64,000 nucleotides of DNA from Nocardia higoensis NBRC 100133 (GTDB lineage: Bacteria; Actinomycetota; Actinomycetes; Mycobacteriales; Mycobacteriaceae), in contig NZ_BAGA01000138.1 in NCBI RefSeq assembly GCF_000308595.1, forward strand, positions 62,001 to 126,000, read 5' to 3'. Position 1 is the stretch's first letter, and each line of letters opens with the position of its first letter. Positions 25,246 to 33,205 of the stretch are shown here, piece by piece. The translations under genes were made by a program, and so were the position numbers. Below the pieces are notes generated by a model. The model was not told the DNA's origin. It saw only the letters and a program-made list of their open reading frames with translations, and ran no database searches.

Positions 25246-27777
25246 TCAGCTCGGTGACGAGTCGGGGTCGACGAAGCGGAGAGTCAGCTCGGCCGAGGTC
25301 GGGCGGGCCACACAGGGCAACGTTCTGCCCGCGGATCGCTGGGCATCGGTGAGCGCGAGCAGCGGATCGTCGGGGAGTTCCACCGAGCCGGAATCCACCG
25401 CGGCAAGACAGGTTCCACAGGATCCGCCGAGGCAGGAATAGGGAAGGTCTTCGCGGTGCGGCAAGGCGGCGTCGAGAACGGTTGCGCTGCGCGGCATCTC
25501 GTATCGCAGGTCGAATCCGTCGCCGACGAGCGTGACGGACGTGGTCGGACCGTCGGCATCCGCGGCGCTCGGCGCGCTCGGGTGGGCGGTGTCGAACAGT
25601 TCGAAGGAGATCGCCGCCCGCGCAACGCCGCGCTCCAGCAGGGCGTCGACGGTGTCCGTGACGAGTTTGCGCGGGCCGCAGAGCATCCAGTGGTCGGCGT
25701 CTTCGGCGGTGACGACCTCGGGGGTGATGCGGCCTGAGCGGAAGGCGGGGTCGCCGGGGCAGGCGTTGGCGCGGGAGAGGTGGTGGACGATCCGGAGCCG
25801 GTCGGCGTGGCGGGCCAGCAGGTCGTCGAGCTGCCTGCGCAGCATGATGGTGCGGTCGTCGCGGCTGCCGTAGTGCAGAGTGACGGTGGTGTCCGGTTCG
25901 GCTTCCAGGATCGCGGCGATCTGCGCGACGATCGGGGTGATGCCGCTGCCCGCCGCGACCGCCACATAGCGGGCGCCGAGGCAGGGATCGACGGTGAACG
26001 CGCCGGTGGGCTCGGAGACGTGCAGGACCGTGCCGGGCGCCAGTTCATCGATGGCGTAGCTGGAGAACAGGCCGCCCTCCTGGTATTTCACCGCGATCCG
26101 GAGGACGCCTGCTGTCGGGGCGTCGCACAGTGAGTAGGTGCGGCGGACCGAGGCCGTCGTGCCCGCTCCCCGGATCACCACGTGCTGCCCGGCGCGGTAT
26201 CGGAAGCGTTCGGAAAGGTGTCCGGGTACATCGAATTCGACGATCACGCTGTCGGCGGTGTCGCGCCGGACTTCGCGAACGGTCAGGCGATGGAAGCCAC
26301 GAGCGGGGCCGTAGGGCACCGGATCGAAACCCGATGACTCGGGAAGGCTCGCGCGAGGGGCGCCGGCGGGCAGAGGTGCCAGGCCGCGCAGGGGTGCAGG
26401 AAGCGCGGCGACCATCGAACGCATCGGCGCGGAATTACGCAGCGCGACAAAATAGTTCGCGCCCAGCGCCGCCGCGGCGCGACCGAGCAGCATCGGATCG
26501 AGCACACTGACCGGCTCGTCGAGCAGTCCCGCGATCCGCGCGATCTGCCTGCCCACACGCGCATCCCGCGCACCCACCGACATCGCGACGTGGGTGGCGA
26601 ACTCCAATGCGCGCGTCGGAATCCGGCCGCCCTCGTCCACATGCGGCATGGCCAGGTCGAACAGCCGGGTGATCATCCACGCGTCGTCGATCTCGGCGGC
26701 GACCGCGCGGAACCAGCGCGTGGCGAGCGGCTCGCCGGAGGACTCCGCGAGCACCCGGCGCAGGCACAGCGATTGCAGCGCCGACACGCTCATGCCCTGG
26801 CCGAACGCCGGGCTGAAACTGCACACCGCGTCGCCCATCACGAGCAAGCCGTCCGGGAAGCGGGTCAGCAGTTCGTAGCGTCGACGCTGATTGGCCAGGT
26901 AGCGGTAGGTGGAGACGGGCGTCAACGGCTCGGCGTCGAGCAGCGCTTCGCGCACATCGGGCGGGGCGACCGAGGCCGCGAACCGCCAGAACCCGTCGTC
27001 GCCGGTCGGTGGATGGTCCGCGCCGTAGCCGATCAGGGTGAGGATGTGCCGATCGCCCTCGACTTCGAACAGCGCCAAGCCGCGCGCGGGATTCTGATTC
27101 GCGACCACGATCTCCTTGTCGGCGACCGCACCCGCGGGCAGCCGCACATACCGGCTCGCGTACTTCATGTCGATCCGCACGCCGTCGGCCCGCGGCCGCT
27201 CGTAGCCCAGCCCTTCCAGCCAGTCCTCGATCGGCCCGTGCCTGCCCATGCAGGAGACGACCAGATCGGCCTCGACCTCCCGCGTCCCGTCCCGCCCGGA
27301 CTCGATACGAACCCCGCGCACCCGCCGGTTTCCGTCCGCGGTGAGCAGGCCCGACGCCGAGCAGCCGACCACGAGAGTGACGTTCGGCAGCGCCCGGACG
27401 CGCTCACGCACCCGCCATTCCAGAAACGGCCTGCTCGCCTGCAACAACGAATAGCCCGCATCGGCCTGCCGCAAGGTCTGCCCGGCGATCGTCATCCGCA
27501 TCTGCGTCAGCGACCGGCACTCGACCGCCCCGTCCGCGAGCGCTTGCTCGGTGAACCCGGGGAACAGTTCCTCGAAGATCTGCTTGCCCCGCGCCAGCAG
27601 TGCATGCACGTGCCGCCCCTGCGGAACCCCCTGCCGGTCCCCCGGCTCCGACAGATCGTCGCGCTCGATCACGGTGACCCGCTCGAAACTCTCGCTGAGC
27701 ACCCGCGCCGCGAGCAGCCCGGCCATGCTCGCGCCGAGCACCACCACGTGCCGCCGGCCCGCCTGATCGATCGCCAC
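25246..27777 (-). CDS. Fusion: FAD monooxygenase-like + FNR-type reductase + 2Fe-2S ferredoxin
   Basis: An 843-residue fusion. Residues ~8-450 form a group-A FAD monooxygenase/epoxidase-like unit: HVVVLGASMAGLLAARVL (dinucleotide fold), VIERDDL, and LLVMGDAVCSFSPAFGQG (~305-320). Residues ~495-740 are a ferredoxin-NADP reductase-like module: FRYRAGQHVVIRG, RTYSLCDAP (flavin binding), VAAGSGITPI and WMLCGPRKL (nucleotide binding). The C-terminal ~100 residues are a plant-type ferredoxin with CLGGSCGTC and a fourth Cys in LPCVARP. GTG 27777 is chosen because GGAAGG lies 8 bases before it. No operon partners. The enzyme could carry its own electron supply; substrate unknown. Confidence 0.88.
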   Translation of the reverse strand: MAIDQAGRRHVVVLGASMAGLLAARVLSESFERVTVIERDDLSEPGDRQGVPQGRHVHALLARGKQIFEELFPGFTEQALADGAVECRSLTQMRMTIAGQTLRQADAGYSLLQASRPFLEWRVRERVRALPNVTLVVGCSASGLLTADGNRRVRGVRIESGRDGTREVEADLVVSCMGRHGPIEDWLEGLGYERPRADGVRIDMKYASRYVRLPAGAVADKEIVVANQNPARGLALFEVEGDRHILTLIGYGADHPPTGDDGFWRFAASVAPPDVREALLDAEPLTPVSTYRYLANQRRRYELLTRFPDGLLVMGDAVCSFSPAFGQGMSVSALQSLCLRRVLAESSGEPLATRWFRAVAAEIDDAWMITRLFDLAMPHVDEGGRIPTRALEFATHVAMSVGARDARVGRQIARIAGLLDEPVSVLDPMLLGRAAAALGANYFVALRNSAPMRSMVAALPAPLRGLAPLPAGAPRASLPESSGFDPVPYGPARGFHRLTVREVRRDTADSVIVEFDVPGHLSERFRYRAGQHVVIRGAGTTASVRRTYSLCDAPTAGVLRIAVKYQEGGLFSSYAIDELAPGTVLHVSEPTGAFTVDPCLGARYVAVAAGSGITPIVAQIAAILEAEPDTTVTLHYGSRDDRTIMLRRQLDDLLARHADRLRIVHHLSRANACPGDPAFRSGRITPEVVTAEDADHWMLCGPRKLVTDTVDALLERGVARAAISFELFDTAHPSAPSAADADGPTTSVTLVGDGFDLRYEMPRSATVLDAALPHREDLPYSCLGGSCGTCLAAVDSGSVELPDDPLLALTDAQRSAGRTLPCVARPTSAELTLRFVDPDSSPS

Positions 27778-28167
27778 AGCCCGCACCTTCCGACGTCATC
27801 GTCCGTGGCGTCCGCACACAGCCGTGGACGTCACCGAAGGTCAGTATCCGTCACACCGGCAATACAGGAATCAGGTGGTGCCAGTCCGAGGCCCAGCGGG
27901 GTAGCCGCCGCACCCTCGGTGCACCTACAGCGCCGCGATGTTCTCGCGGTCCTCTGTGCCATGCCCGGCCGGCGACCGGTCCAACCCCATTTTCCCCGGT
28001 CGGATCCTGCGCCGCAGGTCGGCGGCCTGCACGGAAGGTCCCAGAGTCGCCGAACCGGTGATGCCGATCGACGGCCTCCCCAGATTCTCGAGGATCTGCT
28101 TCGCGACGACGAGTGCCGGGGATTCCCGGTGCGATCTCGGCCTGTTCATCGGACACCCCAATCGCTG

Positions 28168-28299
28168 CTACGGCCATGACACCTGTGTATTCGTTGCGAC
28201 TTCGGCGCGGTACGCCTCGTTGTGTTCGAAGACGATGTCATCGCCGTCACGGCGAAGGGTGGCCGCCGAGCGGCCCGATTCGTAGACGTCGGCTTCCAC
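28168..28299 (-). pseudogene. Possible hipA-type gene fragment (N-terminal subdomain)
   Basis: The 657 bases between the fusion gene and the tetR gene contain no intact gene. On the minus strand a short frame reads MEADVYESGRSAATLRRDGD, then DIVFEHNEAYRAE, before a stop. This resembles the opening beta-hairpin of HipA-family kinases ('VYxxGRLAATLRRxxD...F.Y...Y'). The rest of HipA is missing, as is a HipB gene. The remaining DNA (27778-28167, 28300-28434) shows nothing I recognise. Confidence 0.35.
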
Positions 28300-28434
28300 G
28301 ACATCGCGCGTGCGCTCCGGGTCACGGCGAGAGTGGGGGAGCTCTTTCCGCTTTCGAGCGTCCGCACGGACGACAACCCGGCCTCGGCAGGGTCGGCGAC
28401 GTCCATGCCTGGTCCGGGACAAATCCCCTATACG

Positions 28435-29073
28435 TCAGGCGGGCTTCGCGGCGGAGGTGGCGGCGAGGGCCGTGTGCAGGGTGGCGGCCCACTGCTGCAC
28501 GATCTGTTTGCGGCGCTGCGAGTCGTCGGTGAGCACGTCGGCGAGGCCGAGGCCGCGGGCCAGGTCGAGGGTGGCCTGAACCAGGTGGTGGGTCACCGGG
28601 TCGGAGTCGTCGACGCGGAGTGCTTCCACCGCACGGCGGTGGGAGGCCCGGCCGAAGTGGGCTTCCAGCGGGACGATGCTCTCGCGCAGGGCGGGGTCGG
28701 CGGCGGCGTGGGTCCAGACCTGCAGGGCCGCTTTGAACAGCGGGCTGGTGCAGGATTCGACCAGGCCGGTGACGACGGCTTCGGTGCGGGCCAGGCCGTC
28801 GAGATGTTCGGAGAGGGCTTCGGCCTCGCGCAGCGCCTGTTCGGTGCGGATGTCGAACATGTACTCGAGGGCGGCGGTAATGAGCTCTTCCCTGGTCGGG
28901 AAGTGGTGCTGGGCCGCGCCGCGGGAGACGCCCGCGCGCTCGGCGACCACCGCGACCGTGGCTGCGGCCCAGCCCATTTCGGCCAGGCAGTCGATGGTCG
29001 CCTCGAGCAGCCGCTGCCGGGTGGCCCGGCTGCGGTCCTGCTTGGGTTCGTGCGGTGTCGCCATGATCGTCAT
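28435..29073 (-). CDS. TetR-family regulator of the acyl-CoA carboxylase operon
   Basis: A 212-residue TetR protein: RQRLLEATIDCLAEMGW, then helix-turn-helix VAVVAERAGVSRGAAQHHFPTREELITAAL. ATG 29073 overlaps the hydratase stop (ATGA), so it is the last gene of the leftward operon; ATG 29064 is an alternative. It most likely controls the operon from the inverted repeat at 37757-37772 upstream of its first gene. In Pseudomonas the comparable atu genes are repressed by a TetR-family protein, AtuR; the parallel is inference. Confidence 0.88.
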   Translation of the reverse strand: MTIMATPHEPKQDRSRATRQRLLEATIDCLAEMGWAAATVAVVAERAGVSRGAAQHHFPTREELITAALEYMFDIRTEQALREAEALSEHLDGLARTEAVVTGLVESCTSPLFKAALQVWTHAAADPALRESIVPLEAHFGRASHRRAVEALRVDDSDPVTHHLVQATLDLARGLGLADVLTDDSQRRKQIVQQWAATLHTALAATSAAKPA

Positions 29074-29831
29074 TCTGCCCAGTGCGGCGGTCGACGCTGC
29101 AGGAAGGCGGTCATGCCCTCGTGCACGTCGGGGGTGCCGAAGAAGGAGGCCGAGCGTTGGGCGAGTTCCTCCGCACTCCGGTCGAATTCGGCCAGAATCG
29201 CCGCGTTCACCAGTCGCTTCGCCTCGGCGAGCCCCTGCGGCGCGCCTTTGCGCAGTTCGGCGCACAGCCGGGCCACCTCGGCGGCTGGGTCGTCGGCGGC
29301 GAGGGTGACCAGCCCGATGCTTTCGGCGGTCGCGGCGTCGAACTTCTCACCGGTCAGGTAGTAGCGGCTCGCGGCGCGCGGGTCCAGGCGCGGAAGCAGG
29401 GTCAGCGAGATCATGAAGGGCGCCAGGCCGATACGTACTTCGGTGAGGGCGAACGAACTCGACGGGCCCGCCACGACGAGATCGCAGGCGGCGACGATGC
29501 CCATGCCGCCCGCGCGCACATTGCCGTCGATCCGCGCGATCACCGGCTTGGGCAGTTCCACCAGCCTGCGCAGCACGCCGATCATGGTCCGGGTCCGCTG
29601 GTCGGCGGCCACGGCCGGATCGGCGTCGCTCGCCTCGGTGAGATCGGCTCCGGCGCAGAAGGTGTTGCCGGTGTGGGTGAGCACGATGCCGCGCACCGCC
29701 GGATCGGCCGCCGCGTCGTCGAGACCGCGCAGCAGTTCGGCGACGAGACGGGTCGACAGGGCGTTGCGGTTGTGCGGCGAGTCGAGAGTCAGGACCGCGA
29801 AACGGTCGCGGATCTCGTAGCGCACCAGCAT
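29070..29831 (-). CDS. Enoyl-CoA hydratase, LiuC/AtuE-like
   Basis: A 253-residue crotonase-fold protein. The oxyanion-hole loops are NTFCAGADLTE and RAGGMGIVAACDLVVAG. The first catalytic Glu of classical crotonase is absent (Gly-Ile in GGMGIV), while the second is present in FALTEVRIGLAP. This pattern and the ALTEVRIGLAPFMIS stretch fit methylglutaconyl-CoA/isohexenylglutaconyl-CoA hydratases (LiuC, AtuE) better than fatty-acid crotonase. GAGGAG precedes ATG 29831. In M. tuberculosis the same position holds echA7 (Rv0971c). Confidence 0.88.
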   Translation of the reverse strand: MLVRYEIRDRFAVLTLDSPHNRNALSTRLVAELLRGLDDAAADPAVRGIVLTHTGNTFCAGADLTEASDADPAVAADQRTRTMIGVLRRLVELPKPVIARIDGNVRAGGMGIVAACDLVVAGPSSSFALTEVRIGLAPFMISLTLLPRLDPRAASRYYLTGEKFDAATAESIGLVTLAADDPAAEVARLCAELRKGAPQGLAEAKRLVNAAILAEFDRSAEELAQRSASFFGTPDVHEGMTAFLQRRPPHWAE

Positions 29832-29857
29832 CGTGTTCTCCTCGGGACGGCTGTGGA

Positions 29858-31018
29858 TCAGTACGAGCGCGGCAGGCCGAGCGAGTGCTGGGCGACGAAG
29901 TTGAGGATCATCTCCCGGCTGACCGGCGCGATCCGCGCGATGCGGGCCGCGCCGAGCATGGCGGCCAGGCCGTAGTCGGCGGTCAGGCCGGCGCCGCCGT
30001 GGGTCTGGATGGCCTGGTCGAGCGCGTTGATACTGACCTCGCCCGCGGCGTACTTGGCCATATTGGCCGCCTCCGCGGCGCCCATCTCGTCGCCGGCGTC
30101 GTAGAGGGTCGCGGCCTTCTGCATCATCAGCTTGGCCTGCTCGAGCTCGATCTTGACCTTGGCGAGCGGGTGCGAGATGCCCTGGTGCGCACCGATCGGG
30201 GTCTTCCAGACGGTGCGTTCCTTGGCGTATTCGACGGCGCGGTCGATGGCGTAGCGGCCGACGCCGATGGCCATGGCGGCGCCCATGATGCGCTCGGGGT
30301 TCAGCCCGGCGAACAGCTGCATGAGGGCCGCGTCCTCCTTGCCGACCAGGGCGGTCGACGGCAGGCGGACATCGTCGAGGAACAGGTTGTACTGGTGGTC
30401 CGGCTCGATGATGTCCATCTCCTGGGCCACCTTGGTGAAGCCGGGGGCGTCGGTGGGGACGATGAACAGGGCGGGCTTGAGTTTGCCGGTCTTGTGGTCC
30501 TCGGTGCGCGCGACGATCAGCACGGCCTCGGCCTGGTCGACGCCGGAGATGAAGATCTTGCGGCCGGTCAGCAGCCAGTCGTCGCCGTCGCGGCGGGCGG
30601 TGGTGGTGATCTGGTGGGAGTTGGAGCCCGCGTCGGGTTCGGTGATGCCGAAGACCATCTTGGCCGAGCCGTCGGCGATGCGCGGCAGCCAGTTCTGCTT
30701 CTGCTCGTCGGTGCCGTAGCGGCTGATGATGGTGCCGCAGATGGCCGGGGAGACGACCATGAGCAGCAGGCCCGCGCCCTGGGCGGACAGCTCCTCCATC
30801 ACCAGCGACAGCTCGTACATGCCCGCACCGCCGCCGCCGTACTCCTCGGGCAGGTTCACGCCGAGGAAGCCGAGCGCGCCCGCCTCTTCCCACAGTTCGG
30901 TGAGCGGCTCGCCCTTGCGGGACTTGGGCAGCACGTAGTCGCGGTAGGTGTACTTCAGGGCCAGCTGGGCCACCGCGGCGCGCAGCGCCTTGCGTTCGTC
31001 GGTCTCGATGAAACTCAT
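29858..31018 (-). CDS. Acyl-CoA dehydrogenase (FadE12-like)
   Basis: A 386-residue flavoenzyme that introduces an alpha-beta double bond in acyl-CoA. FAD and substrate blocks: FGITEPDAGSNSHQ, WLLTGRKIFISG, DHQYNLFLDDVRLP and QTHGGAGLTADYGL. The usual C-terminal YEGT catalytic Glu is replaced (IAPVSREMIL). A Glu in LNPERIMGAAM sits at the position used by isovaleryl-/long-chain-type dehydrogenases, suggesting branched substrates. It lies between accA2 and the hydratase gene with 9- and 26-base gaps; position matches fadE12 of M. tuberculosis. Confidence 0.92.
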   Translation of the reverse strand: MSFIETDERKALRAAVAQLALKYTYRDYVLPKSRKGEPLTELWEEAGALGFLGVNLPEEYGGGGAGMYELSLVMEELSAQGAGLLLMVVSPAICGTIISRYGTDEQKQNWLPRIADGSAKMVFGITEPDAGSNSHQITTTARRDGDDWLLTGRKIFISGVDQAEAVLIVARTEDHKTGKLKPALFIVPTDAPGFTKVAQEMDIIEPDHQYNLFLDDVRLPSTALVGKEDAALMQLFAGLNPERIMGAAMAIGVGRYAIDRAVEYAKERTVWKTPIGAHQGISHPLAKVKIELEQAKLMMQKAATLYDAGDEMGAAEAANMAKYAAGEVSINALDQAIQTHGGAGLTADYGLAAMLGAARIARIAPVSREMILNFVAQHSLGLPRSY

Positions 31019-31027
31019 GGTCGGTCC

Positions 31028-33148
31028 TTACTTCTCGTCGATCGCGTCGTCGGGATCTACGACGGCCAGTACTTCGCCGAGCTCGACCTGACGGCCTACC
31101 TCGACGTTCAACGCGCTGAGCACGCCCGCGGCGGGCGCGGCGATGGTGTGTTCCATCTTCATGGCCTCCAGCCAGAGCACGGGCTGTCCGGCGCTCACCC
31201 GCTCGCCCGCCGCCGCGCCGAGGCGGATCACGGTGCCGGGCATGGGGGCCAGCAGCGAGCCGGTGGCGAGCTGATCGGCGGGGTCGCTGAAACGCGGCAG
31301 CCTGCGCACGCCGACGGGGCCGAGCGGGGAGTCGACGCAGACCAGGTCGCCGTAGCGGGCGATGTCGAAGCTCCGGCGCACCGGGCCGCGTTCACCGGGC
31401 ACGGACAGGACGACGCGCTCCGGGGTGGCCTCGATCAGCTCCAGACCCTCGTGTCCTTCGACGAGGACACCGCCGCGGGTGTGGCGGTAGTCCACGTCGT
31501 GGGCGCCGGTGAGGCGGCTCTCGTAGGACTTGCGCTGCGGCTGGGAGGGCAGATTGCGCCAGCCACTGGGGAATCCGCCGCCGGTGCGGGCGGTCGCGCG
31601 GTTGGCGGCGGCGTCGGCGAGAGCGGCGGCGACGATGGACAGACGTTCGCCGTCGGGGTCGGCCAGCGGGGCGGCGAGGGTGTCGAGACCGTGGGTGGCG
31701 AAGAAGGCGGTATCGGTGTCGCCCGCCAGGAAGGCGGGATGGCGCAGCACCCGGACCAGCAGGTCGCGATTGGTGACCAGGCCGTGGATACGGGCGCCCT
31801 GCAACGCCGAAGCCAGCAGACGCGCCGCTTCCGTGCGGGTTTCGGCGTAGGAGATGACCTTGGCGAGCATGGGGTCGTAGTGCACACCGACCACCGAGCC
31901 GTCCAGCACGCCGGTGTCGAGACGGATGCCCGGGGTGGTCAGCGGCGCGAATTCCGTTGCCACCCGCGGGATGTCGATGCGGTGCACAGTGCCGCTCTGC
32001 GGCTGCCAGTCGTGCGCGGGGTCCTCGGCGTACAGGCGGACCTCGATGGAGTGGCCGCGCATCGCCGCCGGCTCGGCGGGCAGGGGGTCGCCGCAGGCCA
32101 CGGCCAACTGGAGCCGGACGAGATCGACCCCGGTGGTGCACTCGGTGACCGGATGTTCCACCTGCAGACGGGTGTTCATCTCCAGGAAGTAGAACTCGCC
32201 GGTCTCGTCGGCCAGGAATTCGACGGTGCCCGCACCGGTGTAGCCGATGGCGGAGGCGGCCAGGCGCGCCGCCTCGAACAGACGATCCCGCATCCCCGGG
32301 CCATCGTCGTGCCACGCCGGCGCATCCGACGGCCGGTGCGCACCGCCGGGAACCTCGCGGCGGCCGGAGTCCGCACCCTCGGCGTGCGTACGGCTCGCAG
32401 CCGCGGCCGCGCGCGCGGAGTCGATACGCTCGACCAGCGGTGAGGGCGCCTCCTCCACGACCTTCTGATGGCGGCGCTGGATGGAACACTCCCGCTCCCC
32501 CAGCGCCCACACCGTGCCGTGGGTATCGGCCATGACCTGCACTTCGATGTGCCTGCCGGTCTCGAGATAGCGCTCGCAGAACACCGTGGGGTCGCCGAAG
32601 GCGGATTCGGCCTCGCGCCGTGCGGCTTCGATCTGCGCGTCCAGCTCGGCCAGGTCGCGCACCACGCGCATACCGCGGCCACCGCCACCGGCCGACGCTT
32701 TGATCAGCACCGGGAGGTGGGCGTCGGTGACCTCGGCCGGATCGAGTTCGGGCAGGACGGGCACGCCCGCGGCGGCCATCATCTTCTTCGCGGCGACCTT
32801 CGAACCCATCTCCTCGATGGCGGCCACCGGTGGGCCGATCCAGGTGAGCCCGGCATCGAGCACGGCCTGCACGAATTCGGCGTTCTCGGAGAGGAATCCG
32901 TATCCCGGATGCACCGCGTCGGCACCGGCGGACAGCGCTGCCGCGACGATCAGCTCCCCGCGCAGATAGGTCTCACCGGGAGTGTTGCCGGGCAGGCGAA
33001 CGGCGGCGTCGGCATCGCGGACATGCGGGGATTCGGCATCGGCGTCGGAGTACACCGCGACCGTGCCCAGCCCCATGCGACGGCAGGTGGCGAAGACCCG
33101 GCGCGCGATCTCACCGCGATTGGCCACCAGCACAGTGGAAATCGTCAT
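31028..33148 (-). CDS. accA2: Acyl-CoA carboxylase alpha subunit: biotin carboxylase plus biotin carrier
   Basis: A 706-residue alpha subunit. The biotin carboxylase domain has VLVANRGEIARRVF, HPGYGFLSENAEF, the Gly-rich ATP loop KASAGGGGRGMRVVRD, GERECSIQRRHQK and FLEMNTRLQVEHPVTE. The C-terminal carrier ends with EAMKMEH, biotinylated Lys near 663. A non-conserved insert of about 40 residues (~245-284, Ala/Arg/Asp-rich) interrupts the carboxylase domain between SPLVERID and MRDRLFEAA, where homologues run straight through. It makes the protein longer than M. tuberculosis AccA2 (about 667). Pairs with AccD2. Confidence 0.93.
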   Translation of the reverse strand: MTISTVLVANRGEIARRVFATCRRMGLGTVAVYSDADAESPHVRDADAAVRLPGNTPGETYLRGELIVAAALSAGADAVHPGYGFLSENAEFVQAVLDAGLTWIGPPVAAIEEMGSKVAAKKMMAAAGVPVLPELDPAEVTDAHLPVLIKASAGGGGRGMRVVRDLAELDAQIEAARREAESAFGDPTVFCERYLETGRHIEVQVMADTHGTVWALGERECSIQRRHQKVVEEAPSPLVERIDSARAAAAASRTHAEGADSGRREVPGGAHRPSDAPAWHDDGPGMRDRLFEAARLAASAIGYTGAGTVEFLADETGEFYFLEMNTRLQVEHPVTECTTGVDLVRLQLAVACGDPLPAEPAAMRGHSIEVRLYAEDPAHDWQPQSGTVHRIDIPRVATEFAPLTTPGIRLDTGVLDGSVVGVHYDPMLAKVISYAETRTEAARLLASALQGARIHGLVTNRDLLVRVLRHPAFLAGDTDTAFFATHGLDTLAAPLADPDGERLSIVAAALADAAANRATARTGGGFPSGWRNLPSQPQRKSYESRLTGAHDVDYRHTRGGVLVEGHEGLELIEATPERVVLSVPGERGPVRRSFDIARYGDLVCVDSPLGPVGVRRLPRFSDPADQLATGSLLAPMPGTVIRLGAAAGERVSAGQPVLWLEAMKMEHTIAAPAAGVLSALNVEVGRQVELGEVLAVVDPDDAIDEK

Positions 33149-33205
33149 CTGCCGCTCACCACCACGACTGCCTCGCCATCATGAATGCTCACCTTCACGA
33201 CTGCC

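Noticed and set aside
29885..32443. 852-codon plus-strand frame opposite the dehydrogenase and carboxylase genes
   Set aside because: Composition is a mirror of the real minus-strand genes; no conserved domain is visible.
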